Assembly: GCF_002797395.1 (NCBI RefSeq)
Contig: NZ_KZ454943.1
Coordinates: 324,724 to 388,723, forward strand
Origin: Bacillus solitudinis
GTDB lineage: Bacteria > Bacillota > Bacilli > Bacillales > Bacillaceae_D
Direction: 5' to 3'
DNA length: 64,000 nt
The notes beneath the pieces are model-generated. The model was given only the letters and a program-made list of their open reading frames with translations, made no database searches and was not told the origin of the DNA. Position numbers and translations under genes: made by a program. Below are positions 28,691-38,938 of the stretch, in pieces (position 1 is the first letter of the stretch; each line of letters opens with the position of its first letter).

Positions 28691-30001
28691 TTACAATTTT
28701 TTCACAAAATTCTGAATTGTGTCCAATGCTCGTGCAGCTAACTGTGCATATCTTTCTTGTTTATTTCGAACTCGTTCCGGTAACGGAGGAACTAACCCGA
28801 AATTGGCATTCATTGGTTGAAAATTTTTAGAGTTAGCTGTTGTAATATAATTAGCCATACTACCAAGTATTGTCTCTTCCGGAAAAGTTAATACTTCCTT
28901 GCCCTGAACAAACCTAGCAGCATTTAATCCGGCAATAAGCCCAGCCGCTGCAGATTCAACGTAGCCTTCAACTCCTGTTATTTGTCCCGCGAAGAAAAGG
29001 TCTTTTCTATTTTTGAATTGGTACGTAGGAAGCAGAAGATTTGGTGAATTAACAAACGTATTTCGGTGCATCACACCGTAACGAACAATTTCTACATTTT
29101 CCAACCCAGGGATTAGCTTTAGCACTTCCTTTTGAGGTCCCCATTTAAGGTGAGTTTGAAAACCTACTATATTATAAAGCGTTCCAGCTGTGTTATCCTG
29201 ACGAAGTTGAACGACTGCATAAGGACGTTTCCCTGTTTCTGGGTGTTCTAGTCCAACTGGTTTCAATGGTCCAAATAACATCGTTTTCTTTCCACGCTTT
29301 GCCATAACCTCAATAGGCATACAACCCTCAAAGAAAATCTCCTTTTCGAATTCTTTTAAAGGCACTGTTTCTGCAGCGATGAGAGCTTCATAAAAACGAT
29401 CAAACTCTTCTTCAGTCATCGGACAATTTAAATAGGCTGCTTCGCCTTTATCGTAGCGAGATTTTAAATAAACCTTGTCCATATCTATTGATTCAGTTTC
29501 AAGAATCGGTGCAGCTGCATCGTAAAAGTATAAGTAGTCTTCACCTGTTAACTCTAGTAATTTCTTGGATAAACTCTCTGACGTTAAAGGTCCTGTGGCA
29601 ATAATCGTTGGACCTTCAGGAATATCGGTCACTTCCTCAGTCATCACAGTCACATTGGGGTGGTTTCTCACTTGATTGGTCACATTCTCTGCGAATTCAT
29701 GCCGATCGACAGCTAACGCACCTCCTGCTGGAACAGACGCCTTATCTGCAGAACCAATAATCACTGAATCTAATTGACGCATTTCTTCCTTTAATACACC
29801 AACAGCGTTTGTTAGTCCATTAGCACGAAGTGAATTACTGCAAACAAGTTCCGCAAACTTGTCAGTATGGTGAGCCGGTGTTTGCTTCACGGGACGCATT
29901 TCATATAAATGTACGTGGATTCCTTCTTTAGCTAATTGCCAAGCTGCCTCACTGCCAGCTAATCCCGCACCAATCACATTTACATATTGTTGTTGATTCA
30001 T
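28691..30001 (-). CDS. trmFO: Folate/FAD-dependent tRNA m5U54 methyltransferase TrmFO
   Basis: 436 residues. An N-terminal FAD-binding fold has [17 protein letters not shown]. The family motifs [19 protein letters not shown] and the C-terminal [17 protein letters not shown] and [12 protein letters not shown] are present. It methylates U54 in the T-loop of tRNA using methylenetetrahydrofolate. The ATG follows AGGTT and a hairpin lies upstream. Confidence 0.97.
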   Translation of the reverse strand: MNQQQYVNVIGAGLAGSEAAWQLAKEGIHVHLYEMRPVKQTPAHHTDKFAELVCSNSLRANGLTNAVGVLKEEMRQLDSVIIGSADKASVPAGGALAVDRHEFAENVTNQVRNHPNVTVMTEEVTDIPEGPTIIATGPLTSESLSKKLLELTGEDYLYFYDAAAPILETESIDMDKVYLKSRYDKGEAAYLNCPMTEEEFDRFYEALIAAETVPLKEFEKEIFFEGCMPIEVMAKRGKKTMLFGPLKPVGLEHPETGKRPYAVVQLRQDNTAGTLYNIVGFQTHLKWGPQKEVLKLIPGLENVEIVRYGVMHRNTFVNSPNLLLPTYQFKNRKDLFFAGQITGVEGYVESAAAGLIAGLNAARFVQGKEVLTFPEETILGSMANYITTANSKNFQPMNANFGLVPPLPERVRNKQERYAQLAARALDTIQNFVKKL

Positions 30002-30027
30002 TTATATTAACCTCCATTTTAATCTCG

Positions 30028-30069
30028 GTTGACGGCGTAGAAACGCCTTCACCTAATCTAGGTGAAGGC
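30028..30069 (-). repeat. Perfect hairpin between topA and trmFO
   Basis: GCCTTCACCTA (30045-30055) pairs perfectly with TAGGTGAAGGC (30059-30069) around a 3-nt loop. A second smaller stem, GGCGT/ACGCC (30035-30048), shares bases with it, so the two cannot both form. There is no strong T run on the minus side, so this is a weak terminator or a processing or attenuation element between topA and trmFO. Confidence 0.6.
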
Positions 30070-30148
30070 AATAGTCATGTCGTATTCAGATAATAAACCT
30101 TTTACATCATAATACTTTTTTCGGTGCAATTCAACAAATACGCTATAG

Positions 30149-32221
30149 TCAATTGTTTTCTTCTTTGTAGTCACATGACGTACACTGTACTTGAACGCCC
30201 TTTTTCGTTTTCTTCTCAGCTAGAAGACTTTCGCATTTCGGACATGGCCTTGCAATTGGCTTATCCCATGAAACGAATTCACAATCCGGGTAGCGGTCAC
30301 AACCAAAAAAGGTTCGACGCTTCTTACTTTTACGCTCAACAATATTTCCTTCATGACAGGAAGGACATTTCACACCAATATCTTTTACTATTGCTTTTGT
30401 ATTGCGACAATCTGGAAAATTTGAACATGCCATAAATTTTCCATACCGACCCATTTTATAGACCATATCGTTGCCACATTTTTCGCAATCTTCACCTGCG
30501 GGTTCGTCTTTAATTTCTACTTCTTTCATTTCCTCTTCTGCAACCATTAGTCGTTTCTCAAACCCTGTATAAAACCCATCAATAATCTCGATCCAATTAT
30601 GCTCACCTTCTTCAATTGAATCAAGATCATTTTCCATTTTTGCAGTAAACTCAACATCTAGAATCTCCGGAAAAAATTCAACAATTAATTCAAGAACGAT
30701 TTCTCCTAGTTCAGTTGGAACAAATCGTTTGTCTTCCAATGCGACATAACCTCGTCGCTGTATTGTATCTAAGGTTGGGGCAAAAGTAGAAGGACGACCA
30801 ATCCCTAACTCCTCCAAAGTTTTCACTAAGCGAGCTTCTGTATAACGAGGTGGCGGCTGCGTAAAATGTTGATTCGGTTCAATATCAGCCTTTTCGACAA
30901 CTTGATTTTCTTCTAAATCTGGTAAGAGACGATCCTCTTCCTTTTTGCCATCATCATTTCCTTCAATATAGACTTTCATGAATCCGAGAAACTTCACTTT
31001 AGAGCCTGTTGCTCTAAACATAACACCTTGATTCATTAGGTCGACTGACATTGTATCCATTATCGCTGGAGCCATTTCACTTGCAACAAGTCGTTCCCAA
31101 ATAAGTTTATATAAACGTAATTGGTCACGTGACAAGAAACTTTTTAACATTTTCGGGTCATTATATACTGAAGTAGGTCGAATGGCTTCATGTGCATCTT
31201 GTGATTTTTTATCTTTCTTAACCGTTCGTTCCCCTTGTCTACAATATTCAGTACCGTAGTTTTTCTCGATATATTCCTTTGTTTCAACCTGTGCAGTTTC
31301 AGAAATTCTTGTTGAGTCAGTACGCATATATGTAATTAACCCAACCGTTCCTTCTTTTCCTAGTTCAATTCCTTCATAAAGTTGCTGTGCAACCATCATC
31401 GTTTTCTTCGCTCGGAAATTTAATTTACGTGCTGCTTCCTGCTGCAAAGATGAAGTTGTAAATGGAGTCACAGGGTTCCTTTTACGTTCGCGTTTTTTTA
31501 CAGATGTAACGTCAAATTTATCTCCTTTTATTTTTGAAAGGACGTCGTTGACCTCTTGCTCTGAACGTAAATCTTGTTTTTCTCCGTCAATCCCATAAAA
31601 TTTCGCTTCAAAAGGTTCATTACCAAGTGTAAATTGTGCCTCTATACTCCAGTATTCCTCAGGAACGAAAGCTTTAATTTCTTTTTCTCGGTCAATAATC
31701 ATTTTTACCGCGACCGATTGGACTCGCCCTGCACTTAGTCCTTTTTTTACCTTTTTCCATAATAATGGACTAATATTATAACCTACGAGCCTGTCTAGAA
31801 TACGACGAGCCTGTTGCGCATCAACTAGATCCATGTTAATTTTTCGCGGCACTTTAAAGGCATCTTTTATTGCTTGTTGAGTAATTTCATTAAACACAAC
31901 TCGACATTCTGAAGTTTCGTCAATATCTAAACTATGTGCCAAATGCCAAGCAATTGCCTCCCCTTCCCTATCGGGGTCAGCCGCGAGATAAATGCGTTTA
32001 ACTTTTTTTGCGGCAGTTTTTAATTCTTTTAACACGGGGCCCTTCCCGCGGATTGTAATATACTTTGGTTCAAATTGTTGTTCGACGTTTACTCCCATTT
32101 GACTTTTTGGTAAGTCCCTTACATGTCCCATTGAAGCTTTCACTATATATTTCTTTCCTAAGTACTTTCCAATGGTCTTTGCTTTGGCGGGAGATTCAAC
32201 GATTACTAAATAATCGGCCAT
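30149..32221 (-). CDS. topA: DNA topoisomerase I
   Basis: 690 residues. A Toprim domain is at the N-terminus ([32 protein letters not shown]). The active tyrosine is in [14 protein letters not shown] (about 300). Three C-terminal zinc-ribbon repeats carry CxxC pairs: CEKCGNDM...[15 protein letters not shown]...CDRYPDC and CPKCESLL...CTSC. It relaxes negative supercoils. ATG at 32221 is chosen because the [13 protein letters not shown] start matches the family and GGGAG lies 8 nt upstream; the frame itself extends further. Confidence 0.97.
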   Translation of the reverse strand: MADYLVIVESPAKAKTIGKYLGKKYIVKASMGHVRDLPKSQMGVNVEQQFEPKYITIRGKGPVLKELKTAAKKVKRIYLAADPDREGEAIAWHLAHSLDIDETSECRVVFNEITQQAIKDAFKVPRKINMDLVDAQQARRILDRLVGYNISPLLWKKVKKGLSAGRVQSVAVKMIIDREKEIKAFVPEEYWSIEAQFTLGNEPFEAKFYGIDGEKQDLRSEQEVNDVLSKIKGDKFDVTSVKKRERKRNPVTPFTTSSLQQEAARKLNFRAKKTMMVAQQLYEGIELGKEGTVGLITYMRTDSTRISETAQVETKEYIEKNYGTEYCRQGERTVKKDKKSQDAHEAIRPTSVYNDPKMLKSFLSRDQLRLYKLIWERLVASEMAPAIMDTMSVDLMNQGVMFRATGSKVKFLGFMKVYIEGNDDGKKEEDRLLPDLEENQVVEKADIEPNQHFTQPPPRYTEARLVKTLEELGIGRPSTFAPTLDTIQRRGYVALEDKRFVPTELGEIVLELIVEFFPEILDVEFTAKMENDLDSIEEGEHNWIEIIDGFYTGFEKRLMVAEEEMKEVEIKDEPAGEDCEKCGNDMVYKMGRYGKFMACSNFPDCRNTKAIVKDIGVKCPSCHEGNIVERKSKKRRTFFGCDRYPDCEFVSWDKPIARPCPKCESLLAEKKTKKGVQVQCTSCDYKEENN

Positions 32222-32267
32222 ATAGCAACTCCCTCTCTCGAAGATAGTAAAACTTAAACTTTCCTCA

Positions 32268-32296
32268 TTATTAAACAGACTTTCATCTTTTGTCAA
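32268..32296 (-). promoter_or_regulatory. SigA promoter of topA
   Basis: On the minus strand TTGACA (32291-32296) and TAATAA (32268-32273) are separated by 17 bp, about 45 bp before the topA ATG. Confidence 0.8.
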
Positions 32297-32389
32297 ACAC
32301 AAGTTAGAAAAAGATTCCACTAATTAAAGAGAATTGGATAAAATCCGACATATAATATAATGAAGAAACCAAACAAAATTTCATTTTTT

Positions 32390-33268
32390 TTATAGATTTT
32401 CAATCAGAATATCCTCAGCTGATCGTATTAGTTTTGCTCCTTGTTGGATTAAAAAATTCGTTCCGTCTGATTTGGGAGAGAAAATGGGTCCAGGCACAGC
32501 ATATACGTCTCTACCTTGTTCTAATGCTTGGTCTGCCGTAATAAGCGAACCACTCCGCTCTTGGGCTTCTACGACTAGAATGGCTTTTGATAATCCGCTA
32601 ATAATGCGATTTCTTGCTGGAAATTGCCATTTTGCTGGGGGGACATTGGGAGGATATTCAGAGATAACTAGATGATTTTTACAAATTTCTTGAAACAGTT
32701 CTAGATTGGAAGGAGGGTAAGGATACTGTAATCCAGAGCCTAAAACAGCTACAGTATAGCCATTATGGGCAATGGTTTGTTCATGTGCAAGACTATCAAT
32801 GCCTTTTGCTAAACCACTAACAATAGTCCATTGATTGTCAATTAAAGATGGAAGAATTTTTTCTATGCTTTTTTCACCAAGTTTGGTTGGGTAACGGGTT
32901 CCTACGACACCAATTTGTTTAGTATGAATCAAGGAGAAATTTCCGATGCCATATAACACCCAGGGAGGGTCATAAATTTGCCGTAGTAAGGCGGGGTAGT
33001 TTTCGTCGAAAATTGTAGTTGTGGCAATTTTACGACATTCAAGAGCAGCAATGATGTTATTTGTCGAATAATGATGAAGGTCATAAAAAAAGACTTCTAC
33101 TTGCTTTTCTTTCAAGAGAAAGCGTTTTTTTAAATCAAACATCGTGTATCCGAAAACTTTTTCAAGGGTTGTATCGTCATCGTAGATTCGTTTCAAAACG
33201 GACCATGTCACCCCTCGACAACAATGGATATGTATCAACCTTTCACGAATTGACACGTCTAGCCACAT
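32390..33268 (-). CDS. dprA: DNA processing protein DprA (Smf)
   Basis: 292 residues. The Rossmann-like core contains QIGVVGTRYPTKLGEKSIEK, IVSGLAKGIDSLAHEQT and VISEYPPNVPPAKWQFPARN, all DprA/Smf motifs. DprA loads RecA on incoming single strands during transformation. The start is uncertain: the ATG at 33268 directly abuts AAAGG, and a GTG lies four codons in. Confidence 0.95.
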   Translation of the reverse strand: MWLDVSIRERLIHIHCCRGVTWSVLKRIYDDDTTLEKVFGYTMFDLKKRFLLKEKQVEVFFYDLHHYSTNNIIAALECRKIATTTIFDENYPALLRQIYDPPWVLYGIGNFSLIHTKQIGVVGTRYPTKLGEKSIEKILPSLIDNQWTIVSGLAKGIDSLAHEQTIAHNGYTVAVLGSGLQYPYPPSNLELFQEICKNHLVISEYPPNVPPAKWQFPARNRIISGLSKAILVVEAQERSGSLITADQALEQGRDVYAVPGPIFSPKSDGTNFLIQQGAKLIRSAEDILIENL

Positions 33269-33282
33269 CCTTTCACTTTATG

Positions 33283-33322
33283 AAAAACCAAAGAAAGCCC
33301 ATCAAATGACGAGCTTTCTTTG
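33283..33322 (-). terminator. Rho-independent terminator after sucD
   Basis: A perfect 10-bp stem, CAAAGAAAGC (33289-33298) with GCTTTCTTTG (33313-33322), is followed on the minus strand by GGTTTTTC. It lies just after the sucD stop and before dprA. Confidence 0.82.
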
Positions 33323-33329
33323 CCTTATT

Positions 33330-34244
33330 TTATTTAGCTACTTCGTGTGTGACACATTTTTCAAGTAGTCCTTTTTCTTTAAGAGCAGAAATAAGCGTTT
33401 CACCCATAACAGAAGGAGTTTCTGCTACTTTAATACCGCAGTTTTCCATCGTTTTGATTTTTTCTGCAGCTGTACCTTTACCTCCTGAGATAATCGCACC
33501 AGCATGGCCCATACGTTTACCTGGAGGTGCTGTTTGACCACCGATAAATCCAACAACTGGCTTCGTCATGTTGGCTTTTACCCATTCAGCTGCTTCTTCT
33601 TCAGCCGTACCACCGATTTCACCGATCATAATAACCGCGTACGTATCTGGATCCTCATTGAAAAGGTTTAATACATCAATAAAGTCTGTACCATTTACAG
33701 GGTCTCCACCAATACCAACAGCAGAAGATTGTCCAATGCCATTTGTTGAGAGTTGATGAACAGCCTCGTATGTTAATGTGCCCGAACGAGAAACTACACC
33801 CACATGACCTTTCTTGTGGATATAACCAGGCATAATGCCAATTTTACATTCGTCAGGTGTGATAACACCTGGGCAGTTTGGCCCGATTAATCGAGTCTTC
33901 TTGCCTTCCATGTATCTCTTCACTTTAACCATGTCCATAACTGGAATTCCTTCAGTAATACATATCGCAAGATCTAATCCAGCGTCTGTTGCTTCCATAA
34001 TTGCATCAGCTGCAAATGCAGGTGGTACATAAATAACCGATGCATTTGCTCCGGTTGCATTTACGGCTTGCTCCACTGTATCAAATACCGGAATACCTTC
34101 AACTTCTGTTCCACCTTTACCAGGTGTTACACCACCAACTACATTTGTACCGTATTCAACTGCTTGTTTTGTGTGGAACAAACCAGTTGCTCCAGTAATT
34201 CCTTGTACGATTACCTTTGTATCTTTGTTAATAAGGATACTCAT
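33330..34244 (-). CDS. sucD: Succinyl-CoA synthetase alpha subunit
   Basis: 304 residues. The CoA-binding Rossmann domain has [20 protein letters not shown] and [12 protein letters not shown]. The ligase part contains the phosphohistidine region [19 protein letters not shown]. It makes ATP (or GTP) from succinyl-CoA with SucC, encoded 18 bp upstream. Confidence 0.98.
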   Translation of the reverse strand: MSILINKDTKVIVQGITGATGLFHTKQAVEYGTNVVGGVTPGKGGTEVEGIPVFDTVEQAVNATGANASVIYVPPAFAADAIMEATDAGLDLAICITEGIPVMDMVKVKRYMEGKKTRLIGPNCPGVITPDECKIGIMPGYIHKKGHVGVVSRSGTLTYEAVHQLSTNGIGQSSAVGIGGDPVNGTDFIDVLNLFNEDPDTYAVIMIGEIGGTAEEEAAEWVKANMTKPVVGFIGGQTAPPGKRMGHAGAIISGGKGTAAEKIKTMENCGIKVAETPSVMGETLISALKEKGLLEKCVTHEVAK

Positions 34245-34262
34245 TCTCCACGTCCCGCCTTT

Positions 34263-35420
34263 CTACACTAATGAAACTATTTTTTGTGCGCCATCAGCCA
34301 TTGAATCAGCAGCTGTAATATTCAAACCTGAATCTTTAAGGATTTGCTTTCCTAATTCAACATTTGTTCCTTCTAAACGAACAACAAGTGGAATCTCAAG
34401 ACCAACTTGCTTCGTTGCTTCAACAACACCATTTGCAATGATGTCACACTTCATAATCCCACCAAAGATGTTTACAAATATTCCTTTAACATTCTCATCT
34501 GAAAGAATAATTTTGAATGCTTCTGTTACCTTTTCTGCTGTAGCACCGCCACCAACGTCTAGGAAGTTTGCAGGGTCACCACTATAATGCTTGATAATAT
34601 CCATTGTTGCCATAGCAAGTCCTGCTCCATTTACCATACAACCAATGTTTCCATCAAGAGAGATGTAGCTTAAGTCATATTTAGATGCTTCAATCTCTTT
34701 CGCGTCCTCTTCTTCTAAGTCACGGTACTCTAAGATATCTTTTTGACGATAAAGAGCATTTGAATCAAAATTAAGCTTCGCATCAAGAGCCATTACCTTA
34801 CCATCACCCGTTGTAACAAGAGGGTTAATTTCGGCAATTGAACAGTCTTTTTCTGCAAAAGCTTTGTATAAGCTCATCATAAATTTAACAGCTTGTCCAA
34901 CAAGCTCTTTTGGAATATTAATGTTAAACGCCAGACGACGTGCTTGGAATCCTTGTAAGCCCACTGCTGGATCAATGACTTCTTTGAAAATCTTCTCCGG
35001 AGTCGCTTCTGCCACTTCCTCAATTTCCGTTCCGCCTTCTTCAGATGCCATCATAACAACACGTGAAGTTGCACGGTCTAAAACTAGGCCAATGTAGTAT
35101 TCATTTTTAATGTCGCAGCCCTCTTCAATTAGTAAGCGCTTTACTTCTTTTCCCTCTGGCCCAGTTTGATGAGTGACTAGTGTTTTTCCTAGAATCTCAT
35201 TAGCGTATGTACGAACTTCATCCAGGTTTTTGGCAACTTTAACACCGCCGGCTTTTCCGCGGCCTCCTGCGTGGATTTGTGCTTTAACCACACAAATATC
35301 TGTGCCTAATTCTTTTGCAGCTTCAACAGCTTCATCAACTGAGAACGCTACTTTTCCGTTTGGTACTGCAACTCCATACTTACGTAGAAGTTCTTTCCCT
35401 TGATACTCATGGATATTCAT
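34263..35420 (-). CDS. sucC: Succinyl-CoA synthetase beta subunit
   Basis: 385 residues. An ATP-grasp domain is followed by the flavodoxin-like CoA-ligase domain. Motifs include [45 protein letters not shown]-type [20 protein letters not shown] and [18 protein letters not shown]. It provides the nucleotide site of the TCA-cycle enzyme. Confidence 0.98.
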   Translation of the reverse strand: MNIHEYQGKELLRKYGVAVPNGKVAFSVDEAVEAAKELGTDICVVKAQIHAGGRGKAGGVKVAKNLDEVRTYANEILGKTLVTHQTGPEGKEVKRLLIEEGCDIKNEYYIGLVLDRATSRVVMMASEEGGTEIEEVAEATPEKIFKEVIDPAVGLQGFQARRLAFNINIPKELVGQAVKFMMSLYKAFAEKDCSIAEINPLVTTGDGKVMALDAKLNFDSNALYRQKDILEYRDLEEEDAKEIEASKYDLSYISLDGNIGCMVNGAGLAMATMDIIKHYSGDPANFLDVGGGATAEKVTEAFKIILSDENVKGIFVNIFGGIMKCDIIANGVVEATKQVGLEIPLVVRLEGTNVELGKQILKDSGLNITAADSMADGAQKIVSLV

Positions 35421-35638
35421 TCTCTCTCCAGCCTCCTATCAATTTACCTACATTCCATTCTTTTTATTGGATGAATGGCCAAATCCTTCTTCATTTTAAC
35501 ACTCTTTTTAACATTTTGGGAGAGTAAATGCCCTCCCTGTGACAATTTATTTAATTATTTATTTATATGAATGATTGTGCTTCGAATTCATAAATAATTA
35601 AATCTCAATTCTATAGGCGTTTTGCCTTCGCTTTGTCG
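35421..35638. other. Intergenic region upstream of sucC
   Basis: 218 bp of A+T-rich sequence between the SASP-like gene and sucC. I see an extended -10-like TGTTAAAAT on the minus strand near 35495 but no matching -35, and no strong hairpin. sucCD must be expressed from somewhere here; I cannot place its promoter with confidence. Confidence 0.4.
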
Positions 35639-35815
35639 TTAATCATCACATTTTTTGCTTTTCTCACTCTTTGTTAAAACAGATTTAGTCATATCCTTTG
35701 CTTGCGCATCAATTTCTTGTACTGAATGAAAGACTCCAAATTCATGGGCAAACTCCTCTTTAAACTGCTGAAGAAATGCCTCTGATTCAGGAACCACTAA
35801 TTTATTACTTTGCAT
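35639..35815 (-). CDS. Divergent alpha/beta-type small acid-soluble spore protein (SASP-like)
   Basis: 58 residues. The stretch LVVPESEAFLQQFKEEFAHE followed by FGV resembles the N-terminal block of SspA-type SASPs, including the germination protease site (E-F/I-A-x-E-F). The usual second block (GGEITKRLV) is reduced to KDMTKSVLTK, and the tail is charged with a cysteine. SASPs coat spore DNA and supply amino acids on germination. ATG at 35815 has GGAGGG 8 nt upstream. A CATACTA box, typical of SigG -10 elements, lies at 35908-35914 but without a good -35. It is not present at this position in B. subtilis. Confidence 0.7.
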   Translation of the reverse strand: MQSNKLVVPESEAFLQQFKEEFAHEFGVFHSVQEIDAQAKDMTKSVLTKSEKSKKCDD

Positions 35816-35899
35816 GATTTTATCCCTCCAATTAAATATGGCTTTAAAAGCATGCCTAACTATACATGAAAGTTTGAATACTACCTTCAATATAAAATC

Positions 35900-35935
35900 G
35901 GCACCGTTAGTATGTCCAAAATTACTAACAGTACC
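35900..35935 (-). terminator. Hairpin after ylqH, probable terminator
   Basis: A 13-bp stem (35900-35912 with 35923-35935, two G-U pairs in RNA) lies 7 bp after the ylqH stop and is followed by GATTTTATATT on the minus strand. The U tract is weak. The descending arm contains a CATACTA box that could serve the next gene. Confidence 0.6.
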
Positions 35936-35942
35936 TCAATAA

Positions 35943-36209
35943 TTAAAGATTTCGATCAATTCGATAGATAAAAGCAAACACTTCTGCTACGACCTCATAT
36001 AGCTCAGGGGGGATGGTCTGATTTATTTCCAATTGACTTAATAAAGTTACCAGCGTAGGGTCTTCCTGAATTGGAATTTGATGTTCTTTCGCACGTTGGA
36101 CTATTTCTTCGGCAACAAGTCCTCTACCTTTTGCCGTAACTTTAGGTGAGTCTTGATTCTTTGGGTCGTAACGAAGAGCTATTGCTTGTTTCTTCTTATC
36201 TGGATTCAT
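35943..36209 (-). CDS. ylqH: YlqH: detached FlhB/EscU-type cytoplasmic domain
   Basis: 88 residues that align with the end of FlhB. AIALRYDPKNQDSPKVTAKG matches VALRYDEENADAPIVVAKG of FlhB (7503-8594), and IPPELYEVVAEVFAFIYRID matches VPEDLFKAVAEVLAFVYRLK. It begins MNPDKKKQ, so it starts almost exactly at the FlhB NPTH cleavage point; the NP remains, the TH does not. There is no membrane part. The ATG overlaps the ylqG stop (ATGA), so the two are coupled. Function is unproven; it may mimic processed FlhB. Confidence 0.88.
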   Translation of the reverse strand: MNPDKKKQAIALRYDPKNQDSPKVTAKGRGLVAEEIVQRAKEHQIPIQEDPTLVTLLSQLEINQTIPPELYEVVAEVFAFIYRIDRNL

Positions 36210-37969
36210 ATCCGAACATCCACTCCCTGATAACCGACCTGTTGTTGATAAGCGTCTTTTGCTTTCGTTTGAGGAACATTCACTTCTTTCATCTCTTTCC
36301 ACGTAAAGGAAGAGAGCTGATAGTTGTGACTAGATAATGCTTCTTTAAGTGAAGGGAGTAAGTGTTGCACTAATCCATCTGGGCGATCTTGTTCATTAAA
36401 AATCGTCACCGCCATTAAACGATTTTGGATTTGAACATCGACAATGACCTCGTCTAGTGTTTCGAGCGTTAGATAGAATAAAATACGGCAATGGTTTGCA
36501 TCAAGCTGACCATCCTTAGTCTTCTTGCCTTCCCACTGCATCGACATGTCTGTTTTGAATAAACCTAATGAAAGTGGCATTTGCAAGGCAATATGTTGTA
36601 ATGGACCAGACTGTTCTTGCGCTAGAAGCTGTTGTCCAGTAATACGATGAATCAATTGGTCAACTTTTTCTTTAATTGAAGTGGGTGAGTCTTGTTGTTG
36701 CATCATTAATAGTGTTGCTTTTAAGCGTTCTGATTGTACTGTCTCTCTTATTAAATCCCCTTGCAAAAGCCTTGTTGCTTCGTTTTCATGATTATATCCT
36801 AGTAGACCTAAAACATTTTGTAGATGATTCGCAATTGGTGACCGTTCTTGACCATTTGTTTTCGTCTGAGAAATCGTTGTTTCTAGCACTTGTTGCATCG
36901 CTAGTCTCTCACTTGGATGGAGTTGCTCATTTGGTAGGCTAATCCATTGGTTTAGTACTTGAGTCGCTTGAAGGCCAGGACGAAACAACTGTAACAATTG
37001 TTGAAGTTGAGGTACTCCTTCCTTCCCCGCTGGAATTTCCAACCTTGAAACCATTAATTCAAATAACGTCTTAGGATCAAGAGAAGAAATTGGTAGACCT
37101 TGGCCAACAGATATATTTGGCCATAATTGTTGGACAATTGCACGATTTTCAGGTCGAAAAATAGCTTCACGAAACTGTTCGTAGACATGATCGTGACTTT
37201 TCCCTGAAACAATTCCTAGTTTCTCTAAAAAAGCTTGAGCACCTTGTCTAGCTTCATCAGTATAACGATTACTCGAATACATCATCAGTAATTCAGTTAC
37301 CGGAGAGCGAGTTGGTGGTACTTGGCTTTCTGTAAAAAAACGATTTACAACATTTCCTATCTGTTGTGCAAAGGGGTGATTAGACTCTTTTACTTCACGC
37401 AAGAGTTGGTTCATTTGTTCACTCAAAGGTGCTTGCTGCATAGCCGCTTGAAAGGCTTGAAATGTATCTTTGGTAAGTGGTAGCTGTCTATGAATCATCG
37501 ATTGCAGAAGTTGCATCGTATCTTTATCATAACGATTTAGCTGAGATAACAACTGTGCACCAGACAAAATCGATTCTTTCGTAAATGGTAGTTGTTGATC
37601 TGAAAACTGCTTTAAAAGAGCTTCGACCGCTTTTGAATTTGGTAGGTTTAATTGTTTTATCAATTCTTGTGCTGACGGTTGAGCAGAAAGTCCTTCACGT
37701 TGACGGAGTCGATTATCATCAATCACGCGTAATCTTGGCACTCCACTACCTTCCTCCACCTCAAACCAATAGCTTTGACCTGTTGTTAATGCCGCTTCAA
37801 GCCTGGCTGATAATGCTACCCCATTTACCGATAATGTTGCTAAGTTATGTGAAAAAAGCTTGGTTATTCGGCCTAAAAACACATCTCCAGTTGAAAAAGA
37901 GACAGACTTTACTGACGACCATTCTGCTTTACGCGAAATAGGCCCTTCAATATGTGGATTCAGCATCAT
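36206..37969 (-). CDS. ylqG: YlqG: large FliK-like protein paired with YlqH
   Basis: 587 residues. An N-terminal beta-rich segment (about 25-90, with TGDVFLGRITKLFSHNLATL) is followed by a long helical, Q- and L-rich middle without recognised domains. The C-terminal segment (about 475-570) resembles the FliK Flg_hook domain: LFYLTLETLDEVIVDVQIQN, then RLMAVTIFNE and a helix LLPSLKEALSSHNYQL. It is longer than FliK in this operon (386). It sits after rnhB and is coupled to ylqH. A FliK-like role is inference from this similarity and the FlhB-like partner. Confidence 0.8.
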   Translation of the reverse strand: MMLNPHIEGPISRKAEWSSVKSVSFSTGDVFLGRITKLFSHNLATLSVNGVALSARLEAALTTGQSYWFEVEEGSGVPRLRVIDDNRLRQREGLSAQPSAQELIKQLNLPNSKAVEALLKQFSDQQLPFTKESILSGAQLLSQLNRYDKDTMQLLQSMIHRQLPLTKDTFQAFQAAMQQAPLSEQMNQLLREVKESNHPFAQQIGNVVNRFFTESQVPPTRSPVTELLMMYSSNRYTDEARQGAQAFLEKLGIVSGKSHDHVYEQFREAIFRPENRAIVQQLWPNISVGQGLPISSLDPKTLFELMVSRLEIPAGKEGVPQLQQLLQLFRPGLQATQVLNQWISLPNEQLHPSERLAMQQVLETTISQTKTNGQERSPIANHLQNVLGLLGYNHENEATRLLQGDLIRETVQSERLKATLLMMQQQDSPTSIKEKVDQLIHRITGQQLLAQEQSGPLQHIALQMPLSLGLFKTDMSMQWEGKKTKDGQLDANHCRILFYLTLETLDEVIVDVQIQNRLMAVTIFNEQDRPDGLVQHLLPSLKEALSSHNYQLSSFTWKEMKEVNVPQTKAKDAYQQQVGYQGVDVRI

Positions 37970-37984
37970 GACTCTCCTTCCCTA

Positions 37985-38767
37985 TTATGTATGGATAACC
38001 GCTTCACTTACAGGTCGAAATGAACGTCGATGCTCTGATGTTATACCATTCCTCTTAATCGCTTCTAAATGTTCTTTTGTACCATAGCCTACATGGTTTG
38101 AAAAACCATATTCAGGATATTTAATAGCAAGCTCTTCCATATAGCGGTCGCGTGTCACCTTAGCTAGAACCGAACTAGCTGCAATAGTGATACTCTTTTG
38201 ATCGCCTTTAATTAAAGATTGTTGTTTAATAGCTAGTGGCAAATTAATAGCATCTAAAAGTAAAAAATCTGTCTTAAGATCAAGCGCTTCCACCGCCCTT
38301 GTCATCGCTATTTTCGTTGCCTGATAAATATTAACCTGGTCAATTGTCGCTGCATCTACCATTTGAATAGAATAGGCTAATGCATGTTTTTTAATGTATT
38401 GAAAAAATAGCTCTCTTTTTTCTTTGGATAGCTTTTTAGAGTCTGTTAACCCTAGTAACTTAAATGTGCGCGGTAAAACGACCGCTGCAGCAACGACTGG
38501 CCCAGCTAAGGGACCTCGGCCTACTTCGTCTAAGCCTGCAATGGTTGTATAACCTTTTGCCCAAATTTGTTTTTCATACGTCCACATTTCTTCATGCATG
38601 GTTTCTAGTTCTTTTTTTCGATTTAGTTCTCTTTTATATTTCTCTAGTAAACGTTGAACACCTTTTCGATTATCTAATTGCAATTCTTCTAAAAGGCCTG
38701 CTTCTACATTAATATTTTCATATAATCGTTTCTCGATTTCTTTTATTGCTAAATGTCTCATTTTCAC
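37985..38767 (-). CDS. rnhB: Ribonuclease HII
   Basis: 260 residues. The catalytic acidic residues are in IAGLDEVGRGPLAGPVVAAA (about 78) and LLLDAINLPL, with the TDSKKLSKEKRELFF motif between. The N-terminal 70-residue extension is typical of Bacillus RnhB. It removes RNA from DNA-RNA hybrids and single ribonucleotides. Confidence 0.97.
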   Translation of the reverse strand: MKMRHLAIKEIEKRLYENINVEAGLLEELQLDNRKGVQRLLEKYKRELNRKKELETMHEEMWTYEKQIWAKGYTTIAGLDEVGRGPLAGPVVAAAVVLPRTFKLLGLTDSKKLSKEKRELFFQYIKKHALAYSIQMVDAATIDQVNIYQATKIAMTRAVEALDLKTDFLLLDAINLPLAIKQQSLIKGDQKSITIAASSVLAKVTRDRYMEELAIKYPEYGFSNHVGYGTKEHLEAIKRNGITSEHRRSFRPVSEAVIHT

Positions 38768-38831
38768 ACCTTTTCTTTCTATATATATCGACTAAAGCTA
38801 ACAATATTTTAATCATTACTGAATATGACCA

Positions 38832-38885
38832 TAAAAAAGCCGCTAGAAAAAACAAAAAAAATGTTCTTCTAACAGCTTCTTTTTA
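38832..38885 (-). terminator. Terminator after rbgA
   Basis: A 12-bp stem, AAGCTGTTAGAA with TTCTAGCGGCTT on the minus strand (two G-U pairs in RNA), has an A/T-rich loop and ends in TTTTTTAT. It separates lepB-rbgA from rnhB. Confidence 0.7.
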
Positions 38886-38938
38886 GTGTCAGTTCAAAAG
38901 TGATGGTCCTTTTTTGACAGACGCTTTAACGCACTCTT

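Noticed and set aside
34171-34587. Plus-strand frame opposite sucC/sucD
   Set aside because: It overlaps two well-conserved TCA-cycle genes and shows no family or initiation signal.
35900-35935. Hairpin as a riboswitch for the SASP-like gene
   Set aside because: It lies directly after the ylqH stop and is a simple stem-loop, which is better explained as a weak terminator.
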